Shown piece by piece: positions 35,254 to 45,099 of a stretch of DNA of 64,000 nucleotides; positions within the stretch are counted from its first letter, which is position 1, and every line of letters begins with the position of its first letter. The notes below the pieces were generated by a model. That model was not told the origin of the DNA. It saw only the letters and a program-made list of their open reading frames with translations, and ran no database searches. Made by a program: the position numbers and the translations under genes. Source of the DNA: Mycobacterium sp. URHB0044 (GTDB lineage: Bacteria > Actinomycetota > Actinomycetes > Mycobacteriales > Mycobacteriaceae); assembly GCF_000620625.1 (NCBI RefSeq), contig NZ_JIAW01000006.1, positions 62,001 to 126,000 of the forward strand, written 5' to 3'.

Positions 35254-36418
35254 TTCCGGGCCACACTGTGAGGCTGTGCACGACGAGGCTCAGCGTAATC
35301 GTCACGGCCACCACCTGAATGATCAACGACTCCTGCTCGATCTGACCGCGTTCGACGACGAGCAGGCCCAACACCAAGGTGCCGATGCCGCGCGGCCCGA
35401 ACCATCCCATGAATAGGCGTTCGCGCGGCGGCACGTCGCTGCGGATGAGCGCCAGCCACACCGCGACGAGCCGGACGAGCAGCAGCGCGACCACCGCGAA
35501 GACGACGACGCGCCAACTGACGTCCCGCCAGCCGGTGATCACGGCGTAACCGCCGAACAACGCGAACACCGTCAGCTCGAGAAGCTGTCCGGCCGCGTCG
35601 GACACGTGGGTTTCGGGTCGCGAACCCGCCCGCCGCGCCGCGAAGGCGTATGCCAGACCGCCGGCGAAGGCGGCGACGAAACCGCTGCCGTGCAACATCT
35701 CTCCCACCTGGAAACACACCAGCGCGACGGCGAGCGTCGCGAGCTGCGCCCAGATGTCGTTCATCCAGCCGCGCTCGCGCGACGTGCCGATCACCCAGCC
35801 CGCGGCCGCACCGATGACGAGCCCAACCCCTACGGAGAGCAGCTCGGTGCGCACCAGGAACCAGCCCCAGTGGACGTCGGAGTCGTGGCTTTCGGAGGCC
35901 AGCGCCAGCGCGGCGAGGAGGGCGGCCAGGGCGAAGCCGTCGTAGAAGCCGCTCTCGGTGGACAGCGCGTGGCGGATCCGCTCGGGAACCCGGCCGTCCT
36001 CGAGGAGTGCGTCGATGAGCGCCACCTCGGTCGGCGCCACGATTGCCGCGAGACACACGGCTTCCCACAGCGGCATCACCGGCAGCACCACCAGTGCCGT
36101 CACCACGCCAAGGGTGATGGCCAGCGGAATGCCGATCACCAGCAGCCGGAACGTCACCTCCCGACGGCGGACGACCGCCGACACCTTGAGCTCGGCGGCC
36201 TGGTTGAAGAGGATGACCGTGAGAGCGAGCTGGGCGAGCACCGTGAACGTCGTGGTGTTCGGGCCGCCCTCGAGCAGGTTGAAGCCGAACGGCCCCAACG
36301 CCATTCCCGCGAGGACGAAGATCAGGGCGGGCGCCAGGTACCACTTCTTGACCAGACCCGAGACGACCGCGTAGGCCAGCACCATCAACGTGAGGACGAA
36401 CGCGGTGTTCGTGGTCAT
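35198..36418 (-). CDS. CPA-family cation:proton antiporter
   Basis: 406 residues with about 12 membrane helices. The CPA1/NhaP-type fold has VAPTEVALIDALLEDGRVPERI and the STESGFYDGFAL motif, equivalent to ESGxxDG with its essential Asp. GWFGPRGIGTLVLGLL is the C-terminal signature helix. Exchanges Na+ or K+ for H+ at the membrane. Ends 10 nt short of nothing else on the strand; the deacetylase 3' end follows at 36428 upstream of its start. Confidence 0.85.
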   Translation of the reverse strand: MTTNTAFVLTLMVLAYAVVSGLVKKWYLAPALIFVLAGMALGPFGFNLLEGGPNTTTFTVLAQLALTVILFNQAAELKVSAVVRRREVTFRLLVIGIPLAITLGVVTALVVLPVMPLWEAVCLAAIVAPTEVALIDALLEDGRVPERIRHALSTESGFYDGFALAALLAALALASESHDSDVHWGWFLVRTELLSVGVGLVIGAAAGWVIGTSRERGWMNDIWAQLATLAVALVCFQVGEMLHGSGFVAAFAGGLAYAFAARRAGSRPETHVSDAAGQLLELTVFALFGGYAVITGWRDVSWRVVVFAVVALLLVRLVAVWLALIRSDVPPRERLFMGWFGPRGIGTLVLGLLVVERGQIEQESLIIQVVAVTITLSLVVHSLTVWPGIKWLATREPAATPAQTPP

Positions 36419-36427
36419 GGCGTGTCG

Positions 36428-37309
36428 CTACGCCCCGTTGTTGGAGCCGCCAGAGTTCGCACCCGGGATGTCGGTGATCGGAATGTTCGGCATCGGCGCC
36501 GGCGACGGCGTATTCGGCAGCGACGGGATCTCGGCCGGCGGGATGTCGAGCAGATCGTTGGCCGGTGGCCCGTTGTCCCGGCTGCCGTAGCTGGTGCCCG
36601 CCGCACGCGGGCCGAGCATCTGGCTGACCGTCACCAGGTGGTAGCCGTTGGCCTTCAGCACCGGGATGAACTGGTACACCAGGTCGACCGTCGAGGAGTA
36701 GGTGTCGTGGAACAGGACCACCGAATTCGGCTTGATCTGGGTCATCAACATGTAGCGGGTCGCGCCGGTGTTGGAGTCGTTGGCCCAGTCGAACGGGATG
36801 ACGTCCCAGTTGATGTCGGCAAGGCCCTGCTTCTTGGCCTCGGCCAGCACCTGGTCGTTGATCAGGCCACCGGCGGTGCGTACCAGCTGGGGACGCTGTC
36901 CCGTCGCCGCCTCGATCGCGTCACCTGCCTTGCTGAACTGGGCGGGGATGGCCTCGGGCGGGATGGTGGTCATGTTCGGGTGTTCCCAGGTGTGGCTGCC
37001 GATCTCCATGCCCGCGTCGGCTACGCGCTTGGCGCCCGCCGGGTTGGCGGCGACCTTGTTGCCGATCAGGAAGAACGTCGCCTTGGCGTCGTTGTCCTTC
37101 AGGATCTGCAGCAGCCGGTCGGTGTACGGGCTCGGCCCGTCGTCGAACGTCAGAGCGATGCACTTGACCTGAGCGCAGTCCACGTCGTCGGCCTTCGCGA
37201 CCTTGATGTGGCCGGTGAACCCGCCGATGACCACGATGGCAGCGCCCGCGCACACGCCGATGACCATGCGCCAGTACGACCAAGCTGAGCTGTCAGGGCG
37301 TTTGCGCAC
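36428..37309 (-). CDS. polysaccharide deacetylase (NodB-type), secreted or anchored
   Basis: 293 residues. N-terminal membrane helix (about 12-33), then a NodB domain: TFDDGP (Asp56 catalytic, Asp57 metal), GSHTWEH (His106, His110 metal), RTAGG, DVIPFDWAND and VLFHDTY. Corresponds to Rv1096, a peptidoglycan or glycan N-deacetylase acting outside the membrane. A C-terminal tail of about 60 residues is rich in Pro, Asn and Ile (LPNTPSPAPMPNIPITDIPG). 9-nt gap to the antiporter start on the same strand suggests co-transcription. Confidence 0.9.
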   Translation of the reverse strand: MRKRPDSSAWSYWRMVIGVCAGAAIVVIGGFTGHIKVAKADDVDCAQVKCIALTFDDGPSPYTDRLLQILKDNDAKATFFLIGNKVAANPAGAKRVADAGMEIGSHTWEHPNMTTIPPEAIPAQFSKAGDAIEAATGQRPQLVRTAGGLINDQVLAEAKKQGLADINWDVIPFDWANDSNTGATRYMLMTQIKPNSVVLFHDTYSSTVDLVYQFIPVLKANGYHLVTVSQMLGPRAAGTSYGSRDNGPPANDLLDIPPAEIPSLPNTPSPAPMPNIPITDIPGANSGGSNNGA

Positions 37310-37335
37310 CCTGGCAGCCTACCGATTGGCGATTT

Positions 37336-37374
37336 GTGCACGCGCAGTCGCGGGGAGCGCAACTGCGCGTGCAC
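37336..37374. terminator. inverted repeat downstream of phoH2
   Basis: GTGCACGCGCAGT (37336-37348) pairs perfectly with ACTGCGCGTGCAC (37362-37374) over a 13-nt loop that itself contains CGC/GCG. Lies 15 nt after the phoH2 stop and before the deacetylase gene on the same strand. Likely terminator. Confidence 0.6.
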
Positions 37375-37388
37375 GAGCCGCAGAGAGA

Positions 37389-38702
37389 TCAGGGCAAAGC
37401 GCCGGGGCTGAACTCCTCGAGCATCTCCGTGACCAGGGCCGCGATCGGCGAACGCTCACTGCGCAGCAGCGTGATGTGGGCGAACAGCGGATGGCCCTTG
37501 AGCTTCTCGATCACCGCAGCCACGCCGTCGTGCCGGCCGACCCGCAGGTTGTCGCGCTGGGCGACGTCGTGGGTGAGCACGACGCGCGATCCGGCGCCGA
37601 GCCGGGACAGCACGGTCAGCAGGACGTTGCGCTCCAGCGACTGGGCCTCGTCGACGATCACGAACGAGTCGTGCAGCGAGCGGCCCCGGATGTGGGTCAG
37701 CGGCAGCACTTCCAGCATGCCGCGGGACAGCACCTCTTCGAGCACCGCCGGGCTGGCCAGACCTTCGAGGGTGTCGAAGACGGCCTGCGCCCACGGACCC
37801 ATCTTCTCGCTCTCGCTACCGGGCAGGTAGCCGAGCTCCTGGCCGCCGACGGCGTACAGCGGCCGGAAGACGACCACCTTGCGCTGAGTGCGCCGCTCCA
37901 GCACGGCCTCCAGCCCCGCGCACAGCGCGAGCGCCGACTTGCCGGTGCCTGCCTTGCCGCCCAGCGACACGATGCCGACTGACTCGTCGAGCAGCAAATC
38001 GAGCGCGACGCGCTGCTCGGCCGAACGGCCTCGCAGTCCGAACACCTCGCGGTCACCGCGGACCAGTTGGACGCGCTTCTCGGCGGTCACCCGGCCGAGG
38101 GCGTGCGAGTTTCCACCCAGGAGACGAATCCCGGTGTGGCACGGCAGATTACGTGCGTCTTCGAGGTCGATCTCGCCGTCGGTGAACAGCGCGTCGATCT
38201 CCTCGGTGGTCACGTCCATCTCGGACATCCCTGTCCAGCCGGACGTGACGACGTCCTGGGCGTGGTACTCGTCGGCGGCCAGGCCGACGGCACCGGCCTT
38301 GACCCGCAGCGGGATGTCCTTGCTGACCAACGTCACTTGCTTGCCCTCGGCCGCGAGGTTGGCCGCACAGGTGAGGATGCGCGCATCGTTGGTCTCGGTG
38401 CGGAACCCGGCGGGTAGCACCGTTGGGTCGCTGTGATTCAGCTCGACCTGCAGCGTACCGCCTTGCGTGCCAACGGGAATCGGCTGATCGAGGCGTCCGT
38501 ACTCCAACCTCAGATCGTCGAACATCCGCAACGCCTGGCGGGCGAACCAGCCGAGCTCGTGGTGATGGCGTTTCGCCTCGAGCTCACTGATCACAACCAA
38601 GGGAACGATGACTTCGTGTTCGGCGAACCGGGTGCATGCCCAGGGATCGGACAGCAGCACGGAGGTGTCGAGCACATAAGTCCGAACGGACGAATCAGTC
38701 AC
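37389..38702 (-). CDS. phoH2: PhoH2: PIN-domain ribonuclease fused to PhoH ATPase/helicase
   Basis: 437 residues, GTG start. N-terminal PIN domain (about 1-140) with acidic residues Asp12 (VLDTSVLL), Glu40 and Asp129; C-terminal PhoH domain with Walker [10 protein letters not shown] (248-256), Walker B FVIVDEAQ and DVAQRDNLR. Mycobacterial PhoH2 is a sequence-specific RNA helicase and ribonuclease, Rv1095. The start is overlapped by 8 nt by a small upstream ORF, as expected for the phoAT-phoH2 toxin-antitoxin-like pair. Confidence 0.95.
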   Translation of the reverse strand: MTDSSVRTYVLDTSVLLSDPWACTRFAEHEVIVPLVVISELEAKRHHHELGWFARQALRMFDDLRLEYGRLDQPIPVGTQGGTLQVELNHSDPTVLPAGFRTETNDARILTCAANLAAEGKQVTLVSKDIPLRVKAGAVGLAADEYHAQDVVTSGWTGMSEMDVTTEEIDALFTDGEIDLEDARNLPCHTGIRLLGGNSHALGRVTAEKRVQLVRGDREVFGLRGRSAEQRVALDLLLDESVGIVSLGGKAGTGKSALALCAGLEAVLERRTQRKVVVFRPLYAVGGQELGYLPGSESEKMGPWAQAVFDTLEGLASPAVLEEVLSRGMLEVLPLTHIRGRSLHDSFVIVDEAQSLERNVLLTVLSRLGAGSRVVLTHDVAQRDNLRVGRHDGVAAVIEKLKGHPLFAHITLLRSERSPIAALVTEMLEEFSPGALP

Positions 38703-38829
38703 GTGGCGCTCCTCGGCCCGCGCGGCCCCGCGGAGGCGTCTCGACGGACACTGCGGTACGGGACCGGGGCCGGTCCCCTTCCTGAGAAGACGGGTACCGC
38801 CACGGACAGCGAAGCAAATTGCTAGCCAT
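38695..38829 (-). CDS. phoAT: PhoAT-like small protein upstream of phoH2
   Basis: 44 codons from ATG 38829 to TGA 38695, overlapping the phoH2 GTG by 8 nt. Protein begins [13 protein letters not shown] and is very basic and Pro/Arg-rich towards its end ([14 protein letters not shown]). In mycobacteria a short basic ORF, phoAT, is reported to overlap phoH2 and to act as its antitoxin partner; position, size and charge agree here. The start codon is not certain (GAAGGTG directly precedes the ATG). Confidence 0.65.
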   Translation of the reverse strand: MASNLLRCPWRYPSSQEGDRPRSRTAVSVETPPRGRAGRGAPRD

Positions 38830-38893
38830 CACCTTCGACGCTACCCCGCTCGCGGCGTGTCCGCCGATCAGGCGCGCCGGGACCGAAAAGTGA

Positions 38894-39721
38894 CTACCGG
38901 GCGACGAACTTCTGAAGGTCCGGGTGCTCGCCGAGACCCCACGCGACGATGCGGTCGGAGATGACGGTCTTGAGCTTGTCGGCGTCGAAGATGCCCGCCT
39001 CGGCGATCACGGCGAGCTTGTCCTGATATGCATCGATGTCGGCGCCGATCGGCTCGAGGGCCGCAGCGCGCGCAGCGATTGCCGCGACCGTCTGGTCGCG
39101 ATCGTGCTCCAGCAGATAGGCGACGAGGTTCGCGAAGAACTCCTCGTGGCGCTCCTCGTCCCTGGCGATCCGCCCGACCATGTCCTGCAACACCGGCTCC
39201 TCGATCTGAGCCTGCAGATTGCGGCAGTACACCGCGTGGGCGCGCTCGAGGAACGCCATGAACGCCAGCGTCTCGATCTGGCTGTAGGTGTCGGCGCGGT
39301 AGCCCTTCATCACGTGCTCGACGCGGACGTCCTCGTTGGCGGCGGGGTCGATCTCGCGGGTCACCACGAGGTAGTTGCGCAGGGCGATCGCGTGCAGGTG
39401 CTCCTCGGCGGTCCACCGGCCAATCCAGCGGCCCCACTTCTCGTCGAGGATGAAGTGCTCGACCAGTTCACGGTGGTACCCGGCGACGTTGTCCTTGGTG
39501 ATGAGCAGGATCTCCAGCGCATCGGTGATGGGCTTGGGCAGCGTCACCGACGACGGATCCCAGTCCGTGCCGCCGAGGAAGGCGAAGTTCTCACCCTGGT
39601 CGAAGGGGACGAAGTCGTGTGCGTACCAGAGTTCCTCGGTCGCGACGTGGCGTGCCAGGTTCTCCTGCACGACCGGCTCGAGTTCGAGGATCAGCGCGTT
39701 AGCAACCGGTTTGTCTGCCAT
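38894..39721 (-). CDS. desA2: acyl-ACP desaturase DesA2
   Basis: 275 residues. Soluble diiron desaturase fold: WTAEEHLHAIALRNYL and the second metal-binding helix RDEERHEEFFANL supply the Glu/His ligands. Corresponds to Rv1094 (DesA2), an essential enzyme linked to mycolic-acid and monounsaturated fatty-acid synthesis. Some key ligands of plant desaturases vary in this family, so activity should not be assumed identical. Located 21 nt after a TetR gene on the same strand. Confidence 0.93.
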   Translation of the reverse strand: MADKPVANALILELEPVVQENLARHVATEELWYAHDFVPFDQGENFAFLGGTDWDPSSVTLPKPITDALEILLITKDNVAGYHRELVEHFILDEKWGRWIGRWTAEEHLHAIALRNYLVVTREIDPAANEDVRVEHVMKGYRADTYSQIETLAFMAFLERAHAVYCRNLQAQIEEPVLQDMVGRIARDEERHEEFFANLVAYLLEHDRDQTVAAIAARAAALEPIGADIDAYQDKLAVIAEAGIFDADKLKTVISDRIVAWGLGEHPDLQKFVAR

Positions 39722-39742
39722 GAAACTAACTGTAACCCGTAT

Positions 39743-40357
39743 TCACACGTTCTTTGAAATCGGGTGGCGCGTGTCGTGCCGAGGCTGCTCGAGCTCGGCG
39801 GCGAGGGTAGCCAGTTCACCCAACACGTCGACGGTGATGTCAGCGAAGGACCGTTCCTCGCCGTCCCGGATCCACTGACTGAACGCGACTCCGAATGCCA
39901 TGACGGCCGTTCGCGCGGCGACATCGGCCGTCAGGTCGTCGACGCCTCGGGCCCGGAACGCCTCGCCCAGCCGGGTGCCGAGGGTGGTGAGCTTGTGCGA
40001 CTCCCGCTCCTGCAGTGCAGGATTCTGGTCGATGACCGACTGCCGCGTGCGCGAGTAGGGCCTGCGCTCGTCCGGGAAGAAGGTCGACGCCGACCGCAAC
40101 ACGCTGACGACGAGGTCCGTCGGCGATGCCTCGGTCGACACTTCGTCGAGACCGGCGAGGAAGGCGTCGGTCAGCAGCTGCTGTCCGTAGAACAGCACCT
40201 CGCGTTTGTCGCTGAAGTGGCGGAAGAACGTGCGCTCGGTGAGTCCGACGGCCTGGGCGATCTCCGTGGCCGTCGTCTGCTCATAGCCCCGGGCCGCGAA
40301 CAGTTCGAGTGCAGCCTGTTGCAGCCGCTCCCGTGCGCCGGGTTGCCACCGAACCAT
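39743..40357 (-). CDS. TetR-family transcriptional regulator
   Basis: 204 residues. N-terminal helix-turn-helix: RLQQAALELFAARGYEQTTATEIAQAVGLTERTFFRHFSDKREVL. The C-terminal domain has helices for dimerisation and ligand binding (STFFPDERRPYSRTRQSVI). Divergent from the SDR gene with an 83-nt spacer holding two related palindromes, so it most likely represses the SDR gene and itself. It may also be co-transcribed with desA2. Confidence 0.9.
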   Translation of the reverse strand: MVRWQPGARERLQQAALELFAARGYEQTTATEIAQAVGLTERTFFRHFSDKREVLFYGQQLLTDAFLAGLDEVSTEASPTDLVVSVLRSASTFFPDERRPYSRTRQSVIDQNPALQERESHKLTTLGTRLGEAFRARGVDDLTADVAARTAVMAFGVAFSQWIRDGEERSFADITVDVLGELATLAAELEQPRHDTRHPISKNV

Positions 40358-40372
40358 GCGCTGAGTGTAGTG

Positions 40373-40401
40373 ATGACAGGGACTGACTTCACCGGTATTG
40401 T
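40373..40401 (+). promoter_or_regulatory. promoter of the SDR gene
   Basis: ATGACA (40373-40378) and TATTGT (40396-40401) with a 17-nt spacer resemble a sigma-A promoter facing the SDR gene; transcription would begin near 40408. Both palindromes lie across it. Confidence 0.45.
40375..40387. promoter_or_regulatory. TetR operator O1 (imperfect)
   Basis: GACAGG-G-ACTGAC, four of six arm positions symmetric; the ACTGAC half is identical to that of the perfect site 30 nt downstream. Overlaps the -35 of the SDR promoter. Confidence 0.45.
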
Positions 40402-40404
40402 CAT

Positions 40405-40417
40405 GTCAGTAACTGAC
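40405..40417. promoter_or_regulatory. TetR operator O2 (perfect palindrome)
   Basis: GTCAGT-A-ACTGAC, a perfect 13-nt palindrome over the predicted transcription start of the SDR gene and 48 nt upstream of the divergent TetR start codon. Typical place for an autoregulating TetR site. Confidence 0.6.
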
Positions 40418-40440
40418 GTCACGATTACTGGGAGCTCATC

Positions 40441-41334
40441 ATGCGCGTTTTCGTCACCGGGGCATCGGGTTGGATCGGCACCGCCGTCGTCGCCGACCTA
40501 CTCGCCACCGGCCACGAGGTCACCGGACTGGCACGATCGGATTCGTCTGCCGAAGCCCTCGAAGCCAAGGGCGTCCGCGTGCTCCGCGGTGACCTCGACG
40601 ACCTCGATGCCATTCGCCGCGGCGCGCACGACGCCGAGGCCACCATCCACCTGGCGAACAAACACGACTGGTCCGACATGGCCGCTTCGAACGCCGCCGA
40701 GCGGGCAGCCGTGCAGGCCATCGGCGAGACGCTCGCCGGTTCCAACCGACCGTTCCTGCTCGCCTCGGGACTGGCAGGCCTCGCGCCCGGCCGGATCGCC
40801 ACCGAGCAGGACGCGTCACCGTTCCACGGACCCGACGCGATGCGCGGCGGTAGCGAGAACCTCGCCCTCGAGTTCGTCGACCGCGGCGTTCGGTCGATCG
40901 CCCTGCGCTTCTCCCCCACTGTGCACGGCACACGCGACCACGGCTTCATCGCCGTGCTGAGCCAGATCGCCCGCGACAAGGGCGTGGCCGGCTATCCGGG
41001 AGACGGCACCAACCGCTGGCCCGCCGTGCACGTCGCCGACGCCGCCCGCATGACCGTGCTCGGGCTCGAGCGGGCGCCGGCGGGAACCCGCCTGCACGCC
41101 GTCGCCGAGGAGGGTGTGCCCTCGCGCGAGATCGCCGAGGCAATCGGGCGGGCGTTCGACCTACCCGTCGCATCCGTTCCCGCCGACCAGGTCGTCGAGC
41201 ACTTCGGCTGGCTCGGCGGCTTCTTCGCGGCGGACGCAGCGGCGAGCAGCGCAGCCACCCGGGAACTGCTCGGCTGGAAGCCTGCCGGTCCGACGCTCGT
41301 CGCCGACATCGACGCAGGCGCCTACGCGGAGTGA
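40441..41334 (+). CDS. SDR-family NAD(P)-dependent oxidoreductase/epimerase
   Basis: 297 residues, ATG with GGGAG upstream. Atypical SDR: N-terminal TGASGWIGTAV nucleotide motif and LRGDLDDLDAIRRGA; the usual YxxxK is not evident, as in many extended-SDR relatives (RGGSENLALEF occupies that region). VHGTRDHGFIAVLSQIA and WPAVHVADAARM complete the pattern of the NAD-dependent epimerase/dehydratase-like family often controlled by TetR proteins. Substrate unknown, possibly a xenobiotic aldehyde or ketone. Convergent with glyA, 1 nt between stops. Confidence 0.8.
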   Translation: MRVFVTGASGWIGTAVVADLLATGHEVTGLARSDSSAEALEAKGVRVLRGDLDDLDAIRRGAHDAEATIHLANKHDWSDMAASNAAERAAVQAIGETLAGSNRPFLLASGLAGLAPGRIATEQDASPFHGPDAMRGGSENLALEFVDRGVRSIALRFSPTVHGTRDHGFIAVLSQIARDKGVAGYPGDGTNRWPAVHVADAARMTVLGLERAPAGTRLHAVAEEGVPSREIAEAIGRAFDLPVASVPADQVVEHFGWLGGFFAADAAASSAATRELLGWKPAGPTLVADIDAGAYAE

Positions 41335-41335
41335 G

Positions 41336-42802
41336 CTACAGCGTCAAACCCGGGTACAGCGGGTTGGCGTTCAGCAGCTCGGCCGACGCGGCGTGCACGC
41401 GGTCGGCGGTGCCGTCGGCCAGCGTGTACTTGGCCTTGGAGGTGCCTTGCGGCTCGGTGTTGCTGAGCACGTCGACGATCAGTTCCGCCACGCGATCGAA
41501 GTCGTCGGGCCCGAACCCGCGGGTCGTCAGCGCAGGCGTGCCCAACCGGATGCCGCTGGTGTACCAGGCCCCGTTCGGGTCGGCGGGGACGGAGTTCCGG
41601 TTGGTGACGACGCCCGCGTCGAGCAACGCCGACTCGGCCTGCCTGCCCGTCAAGCCGAACGACGTCACGTCGAGCAGCACGATGTGGTTGTCGGTGCCGC
41701 CGGTGACCAGTCCGGCATCACGCTTGAGGAAGCCGTCGGCCAGGGCCTGAGCATTGTCGGCGACGCGCTGGGCGTACGCCTGGAACGACGGCTGACGCGC
41801 CTCGGCCAACGCCACCGCCTTGGCGGCCATGACGTGCGACAGCGGCCCGCCGAGCACCATCGGGCAGCCCTTGTCCACGGCGTCGGAGTACTCCTTCGTC
41901 GCCAGCACCAGGCCACCACGCGGGCCGCGCAGCGACTTGTGGGTCGTCGTGGTGGTGACGTGGGCGTGCGGCACGGGGTCCTCGTCGCCGGTGAAGACCT
42001 TGCCCGCCACCAGGCCGGCGAAGTGCGCCATGTCGACCATCAGCGTGGCGCCCACCTCGTCGGCGATCTCGCGCATCTTGGCGAAGTTCACCCGCCGCGG
42101 ATACGCCGAGTACCCGGCGACCAGGATCAGTGGCTTGAACTCGCGGGCGGCGGCGGCGACGGCGTCGTAGTCCAAGAACCCGGTGTTCGGGTCGGTGCCG
42201 TAGCTGCGCTGGTGGAACATCTTGCCGGAGATGTTCGGGCGGAAGCCGTGCGTGAGGTGGCCGCCTGCGTCGAGCGACATGCCCATCAGCCGCTGGTTGC
42301 CCAGCTTGTTGCGCAGCGTCTCCCAGTCCGCCTCCGACAGGTCGTTGACGTGCTTGGCACCGAGTTCGGCCAGGCCGGGCGCCTCCACCCGCGTGGCCAG
42401 GATGGCCCAGAACGCGACGAGGTTGGCGTCGATGCCCGAGTGTGGCTGCGCGTAGGCGTACGGCGACCCGAACAGCTCGCGGGCGTGTTCGGCGGCCAGC
42501 GCCTCGACGGTGTCGACGTTCTGACAGCCCGCGTAGAAGCGGTGCCCGATGGTGCCCTCGGCGTACTTGTCCGAGAACCACGTGCCCATGGTGAGCAGCA
42601 CCGCGGGCGACGCGTAGTTCTCGCTGGCGATCAGCTTCAGCGAATCACGTTGATCGGCAAGCTCTTTGCGTGTCGCCGCGGCGATCCGGGGTTCGACGGA
42701 CTCGATGACCTCGAGCGCCGCGCGGTATGCGGCACTCGCGGTGTCGGCGTACTCCGCACCGGGAGCGGAGTCGGGGGAGGTCACGGTCGAGTCAGCAGCC
42801 AT
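41336..42802 (-). CDS. glyA: serine hydroxymethyltransferase, long form
   Basis: 488 residues from ATG 42802, about 60 more than the usual 420-430. PLP-dependent SHMT converting serine and THF to glycine and methylene-[35 protein letters not shown] and the PLP lysine Lys289 in [15 protein letters not shown]. The excess length comes from an N-terminal extension of about 40 residues and a 31-residue insertion (136-166) between [15 protein letters not shown] and LGNQRLMGM, where E. coli GlyA has none. Synteny with Rv1093 (glyA1). Confidence 0.92.
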   Translation of the reverse strand: MAADSTVTSPDSAPGAEYADTASAAYRAALEVIESVEPRIAAATRKELADQRDSLKLIASENYASPAVLLTMGTWFSDKYAEGTIGHRFYAGCQNVDTVEALAAEHARELFGSPYAYAQPHSGIDANLVAFWAILATRVEAPGLAELGAKHVNDLSEADWETLRNKLGNQRLMGMSLDAGGHLTHGFRPNISGKMFHQRSYGTDPNTGFLDYDAVAAAAREFKPLILVAGYSAYPRRVNFAKMREIADEVGATLMVDMAHFAGLVAGKVFTGDEDPVPHAHVTTTTTHKSLRGPRGGLVLATKEYSDAVDKGCPMVLGGPLSHVMAAKAVALAEARQPSFQAYAQRVADNAQALADGFLKRDAGLVTGGTDNHIVLLDVTSFGLTGRQAESALLDAGVVTNRNSVPADPNGAWYTSGIRLGTPALTTRGFGPDDFDRVAELIVDVLSNTEPQGTSKAKYTLADGTADRVHAASAELLNANPLYPGLTL

Positions 42803-42843
42803 GGTTAAAGCGTAAACGGCGCGTGAAATCGGCCGCGTCGGCC

Positions 42844-44034
42844 TCAGCCCCGCAAGCTCGACGGGATCAGCGGCTCGTCGAGCAACCGGCCGAACCGCTC
42901 CCCCAGCGTCACGTCGGCGGGCCGCTCGTCCAACCAACCACGCAGCAGCCGGTAACCCTCCACGTAGGTACTCGTGTAGGCGCGCCACAGCGGCGACGAC
43001 AGGAACCGCAGCGCCTGCCGGGCGCGGGCCTCGTTGACCAGCAGCCAGCGCTGCATGAACGCGACGACCTCGTCGACGTCGCGGTGCTCGTCGTGCAGCA
43101 TCAGCGCCGCATCCTGACGCACGTCGGCCAGCGCCGCGGACGCCTCCGCGATCGCTTCGGCCCGCTCCCCGTCGAAGCGCAGGCCCAGGTCGGCGTAGAT
43201 CTCGGCGGCCCACGCGCCCCAATTGGGGCCAATAGCGGCGTGTAGCGCCAGATCGGCCAACCCCTCGGCCATCAGGCACTGCGGGGTGTTGACCAGAAAG
43301 ATCGTCTGCTCGGCCTGATTCAGCCCCGCCACTAGCCCGGCCTCCTTGCGGCAGTGCTCGGTGTGGTGCCCCGGGTACGACTCGTGCGCGACGAGGCGCG
43401 GCAGGTTCGACATCTGCTGCTTGAGGTCGGCGTTGACGGCGACGGTGGAGCGGTAGTCGCCCTCGTAGTAGTTGAACCCCGACCACGGCTTGTCGGTGAC
43501 CACCTCGTAGACGATCGTCTCGCTGTCCGGCAGCGGGTAGGTGGCACGCACCCGGTCGCGCAGTGCGCTGGAGAACGCGTGGATGGCTTCCTCGAGCCGC
43601 TCCGGTGGAATCTCCTCGCTGCTGCGGTGAGCCTGCATCCGGTCGGCGAGGGGACCGCTGCCACCGAGCGCCTCGTCGAGCTTGCGGTGCGCGTCGCGGT
43701 ACCGCTCGGGGTCGCCCTTGGCGATGTCGACGTCGAAGTAGTCACGCACTTCCTCGACGAACCCGACATCCTCACCGGCGAACTTGCGGCCCGCGCAGGC
43801 CAACGCCTTGAGGTGCGCGGCGAGGTAGTCGGCACGCTGGGGGTCGAGGCCGTCGGCGCCTGCCACCTCGGCCCGCAGGCGTTCGGCGTCGCGCGCCAGC
43901 TGGGCCGGGTCGGGCGCCGGCTCGTCCGCCACGGCGCGGCGCAGTGCGGGATCCCCGGTGAACGAGTCGACGTAGCCTTCCTCGATCCGGTCGAATCGCA
44001 GACCGAGCAGCAGGTACTCGCGAATCAGGTCCAT
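42844..44034 (-). CDS. DUF885 family protein (putative metallopeptidase)
   Basis: 396 residues from ATG 44034 (a TTG 9 nt upstream is less likely). All-helical DUF885 protein with the conserved [21 protein letters not shown] (putative zinc-binding HExxxGHH) and a second Glu/Asp-rich helix ([20 protein letters not shown]). Distant relatives of M3-like peptidases; enzymatic activity in this family is not well established. Ends 41 nt before the glyA start on the same strand and may be co-transcribed with it. Divergent from coaA. Confidence 0.8.
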   Translation of the reverse strand: MDLIREYLLLGLRFDRIEEGYVDSFTGDPALRRAVADEPAPDPAQLARDAERLRAEVAGADGLDPQRADYLAAHLKALACAGRKFAGEDVGFVEEVRDYFDVDIAKGDPERYRDAHRKLDEALGGSGPLADRMQAHRSSEEIPPERLEEAIHAFSSALRDRVRATYPLPDSETIVYEVVTDKPWSGFNYYEGDYRSTVAVNADLKQQMSNLPRLVAHESYPGHHTEHCRKEAGLVAGLNQAEQTIFLVNTPQCLMAEGLADLALHAAIGPNWGAWAAEIYADLGLRFDGERAEAIAEASAALADVRQDAALMLHDEHRDVDEVVAFMQRWLLVNEARARQALRFLSSPLWRAYTSTYVEGYRLLRGWLDERPADVTLGERFGRLLDEPLIPSSLRG

Positions 44035-44153
44035 GCCCACCAACTTAATTGGCCCGGGCTACGGCTTCCGGTCAACCGGTGCGCAAGAGGCCGGGATCAC
44101 GCGTTCGCAACCCCCGGGCCCAGGCCCGCCGCACGTGCTGCAAGACTGGCTCC

Positions 44154-45092
44154 ATGCCGCGGCCGAGCGAGCCGAGCCCCTATGTGGAGTTCGACCGAGC
44201 GCAATGGCGATCGCTGCGTATGTCGACGCCGCTGAAACTCCGCGAGGACGAGCTCGAGGGACTGCGTGGCCTCGGTGAGCAATTGGACCTCCTCGAAGTC
44301 GAAGAGGTCTATCTGCCGTTGGCGCGGTTGATCCATCTGCAAGTCGCGGCGCGGCAACGGCTGTTCGCCACCACGGCGGAATTCCTCGGGGAACCGCAGC
44401 AGAACCCCGACCGCCCAGTGCCATTCGTGATCGGCGTCGCGGGCAGCGTGGCGGTGGGTAAGTCCACCACCGCCCGCGTGTTGCAGGCGCTGCTGGCCCG
44501 GTGGGAACACCACCCCCGCGTCGACTTGGTGACCACCGACGGCTTCCTGTATCCCAATGCCGAGCTGGCGCGACGAAACCTGATGCACCGCAAGGGTTTC
44601 CCCGAGAGTTACGACCGACGCGGCCTGATGCGCTTCGTCACCGCGGTGAAGTCGGGCTCTGATCAAGTGTGCGCCCCGGTGTATTCGCATCTGCTCTACG
44701 ACATCGTGCCCGACGAGAAGATGCTGATCCAGCATCCCGACATCCTGATCCTCGAGGGCCTCAACGTGTTGCAGACCGGGCCCGCACTGATGGTGTCCGA
44801 CCTGTTCGACTTCTCCGTCTACGTCGACGCCCGCATCGAGGACATCGAGGGCTGGTACGTCTCGCGCTTCCTGGCCATGCGTGCCGGCGCGTTCGCCGAC
44901 CCGCAGTCGCACTTCCACCACTACTCCACGCTGACCGACCAGCAGGCCGTCTTCGCGGCCCGCGACATCTGGCATTCGATCAACCGGCCCAACCTGATCG
45001 AGAACATCCTGCCGACCCGCCCGCGGGCAACTCTGGTGTTGCGCAAGGACTCCGACCACTCCATCAACCGGCTGCGCCTGCGCAAGCTCTAA
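44154..45092 (+). CDS. coaA: pantothenate kinase type I
   Basis: 312 residues from ATG 44154, the same length as Rv1092c. Walker A GSVAVGKS (97-104), [12 protein letters not shown], the [11 protein letters not shown] substrate loop and GLNVLQTG. First step of CoA synthesis, feedback-inhibited by CoA in the bacterial type I family. A palindrome starts 8 nt after its stop. Confidence 0.96.
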   Translation: MPRPSEPSPYVEFDRAQWRSLRMSTPLKLREDELEGLRGLGEQLDLLEVEEVYLPLARLIHLQVAARQRLFATTAEFLGEPQQNPDRPVPFVIGVAGSVAVGKSTTARVLQALLARWEHHPRVDLVTTDGFLYPNAELARRNLMHRKGFPESYDRRGLMRFVTAVKSGSDQVCAPVYSHLLYDIVPDEKMLIQHPDILILEGLNVLQTGPALMVSDLFDFSVYVDARIEDIEGWYVSRFLAMRAGAFADPQSHFHHYSTLTDQQAVFAARDIWHSINRPNLIENILPTRPRATLVLRKDSDHSINRLRLRKL

Positions 45093-45099
45093 CCCCCCA

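Noticed and set aside
35606..37288. 560-codon rightward frame
   Set aside because: Antisense of the antiporter and deacetylase genes, with biased Arg/Gly/Val composition.
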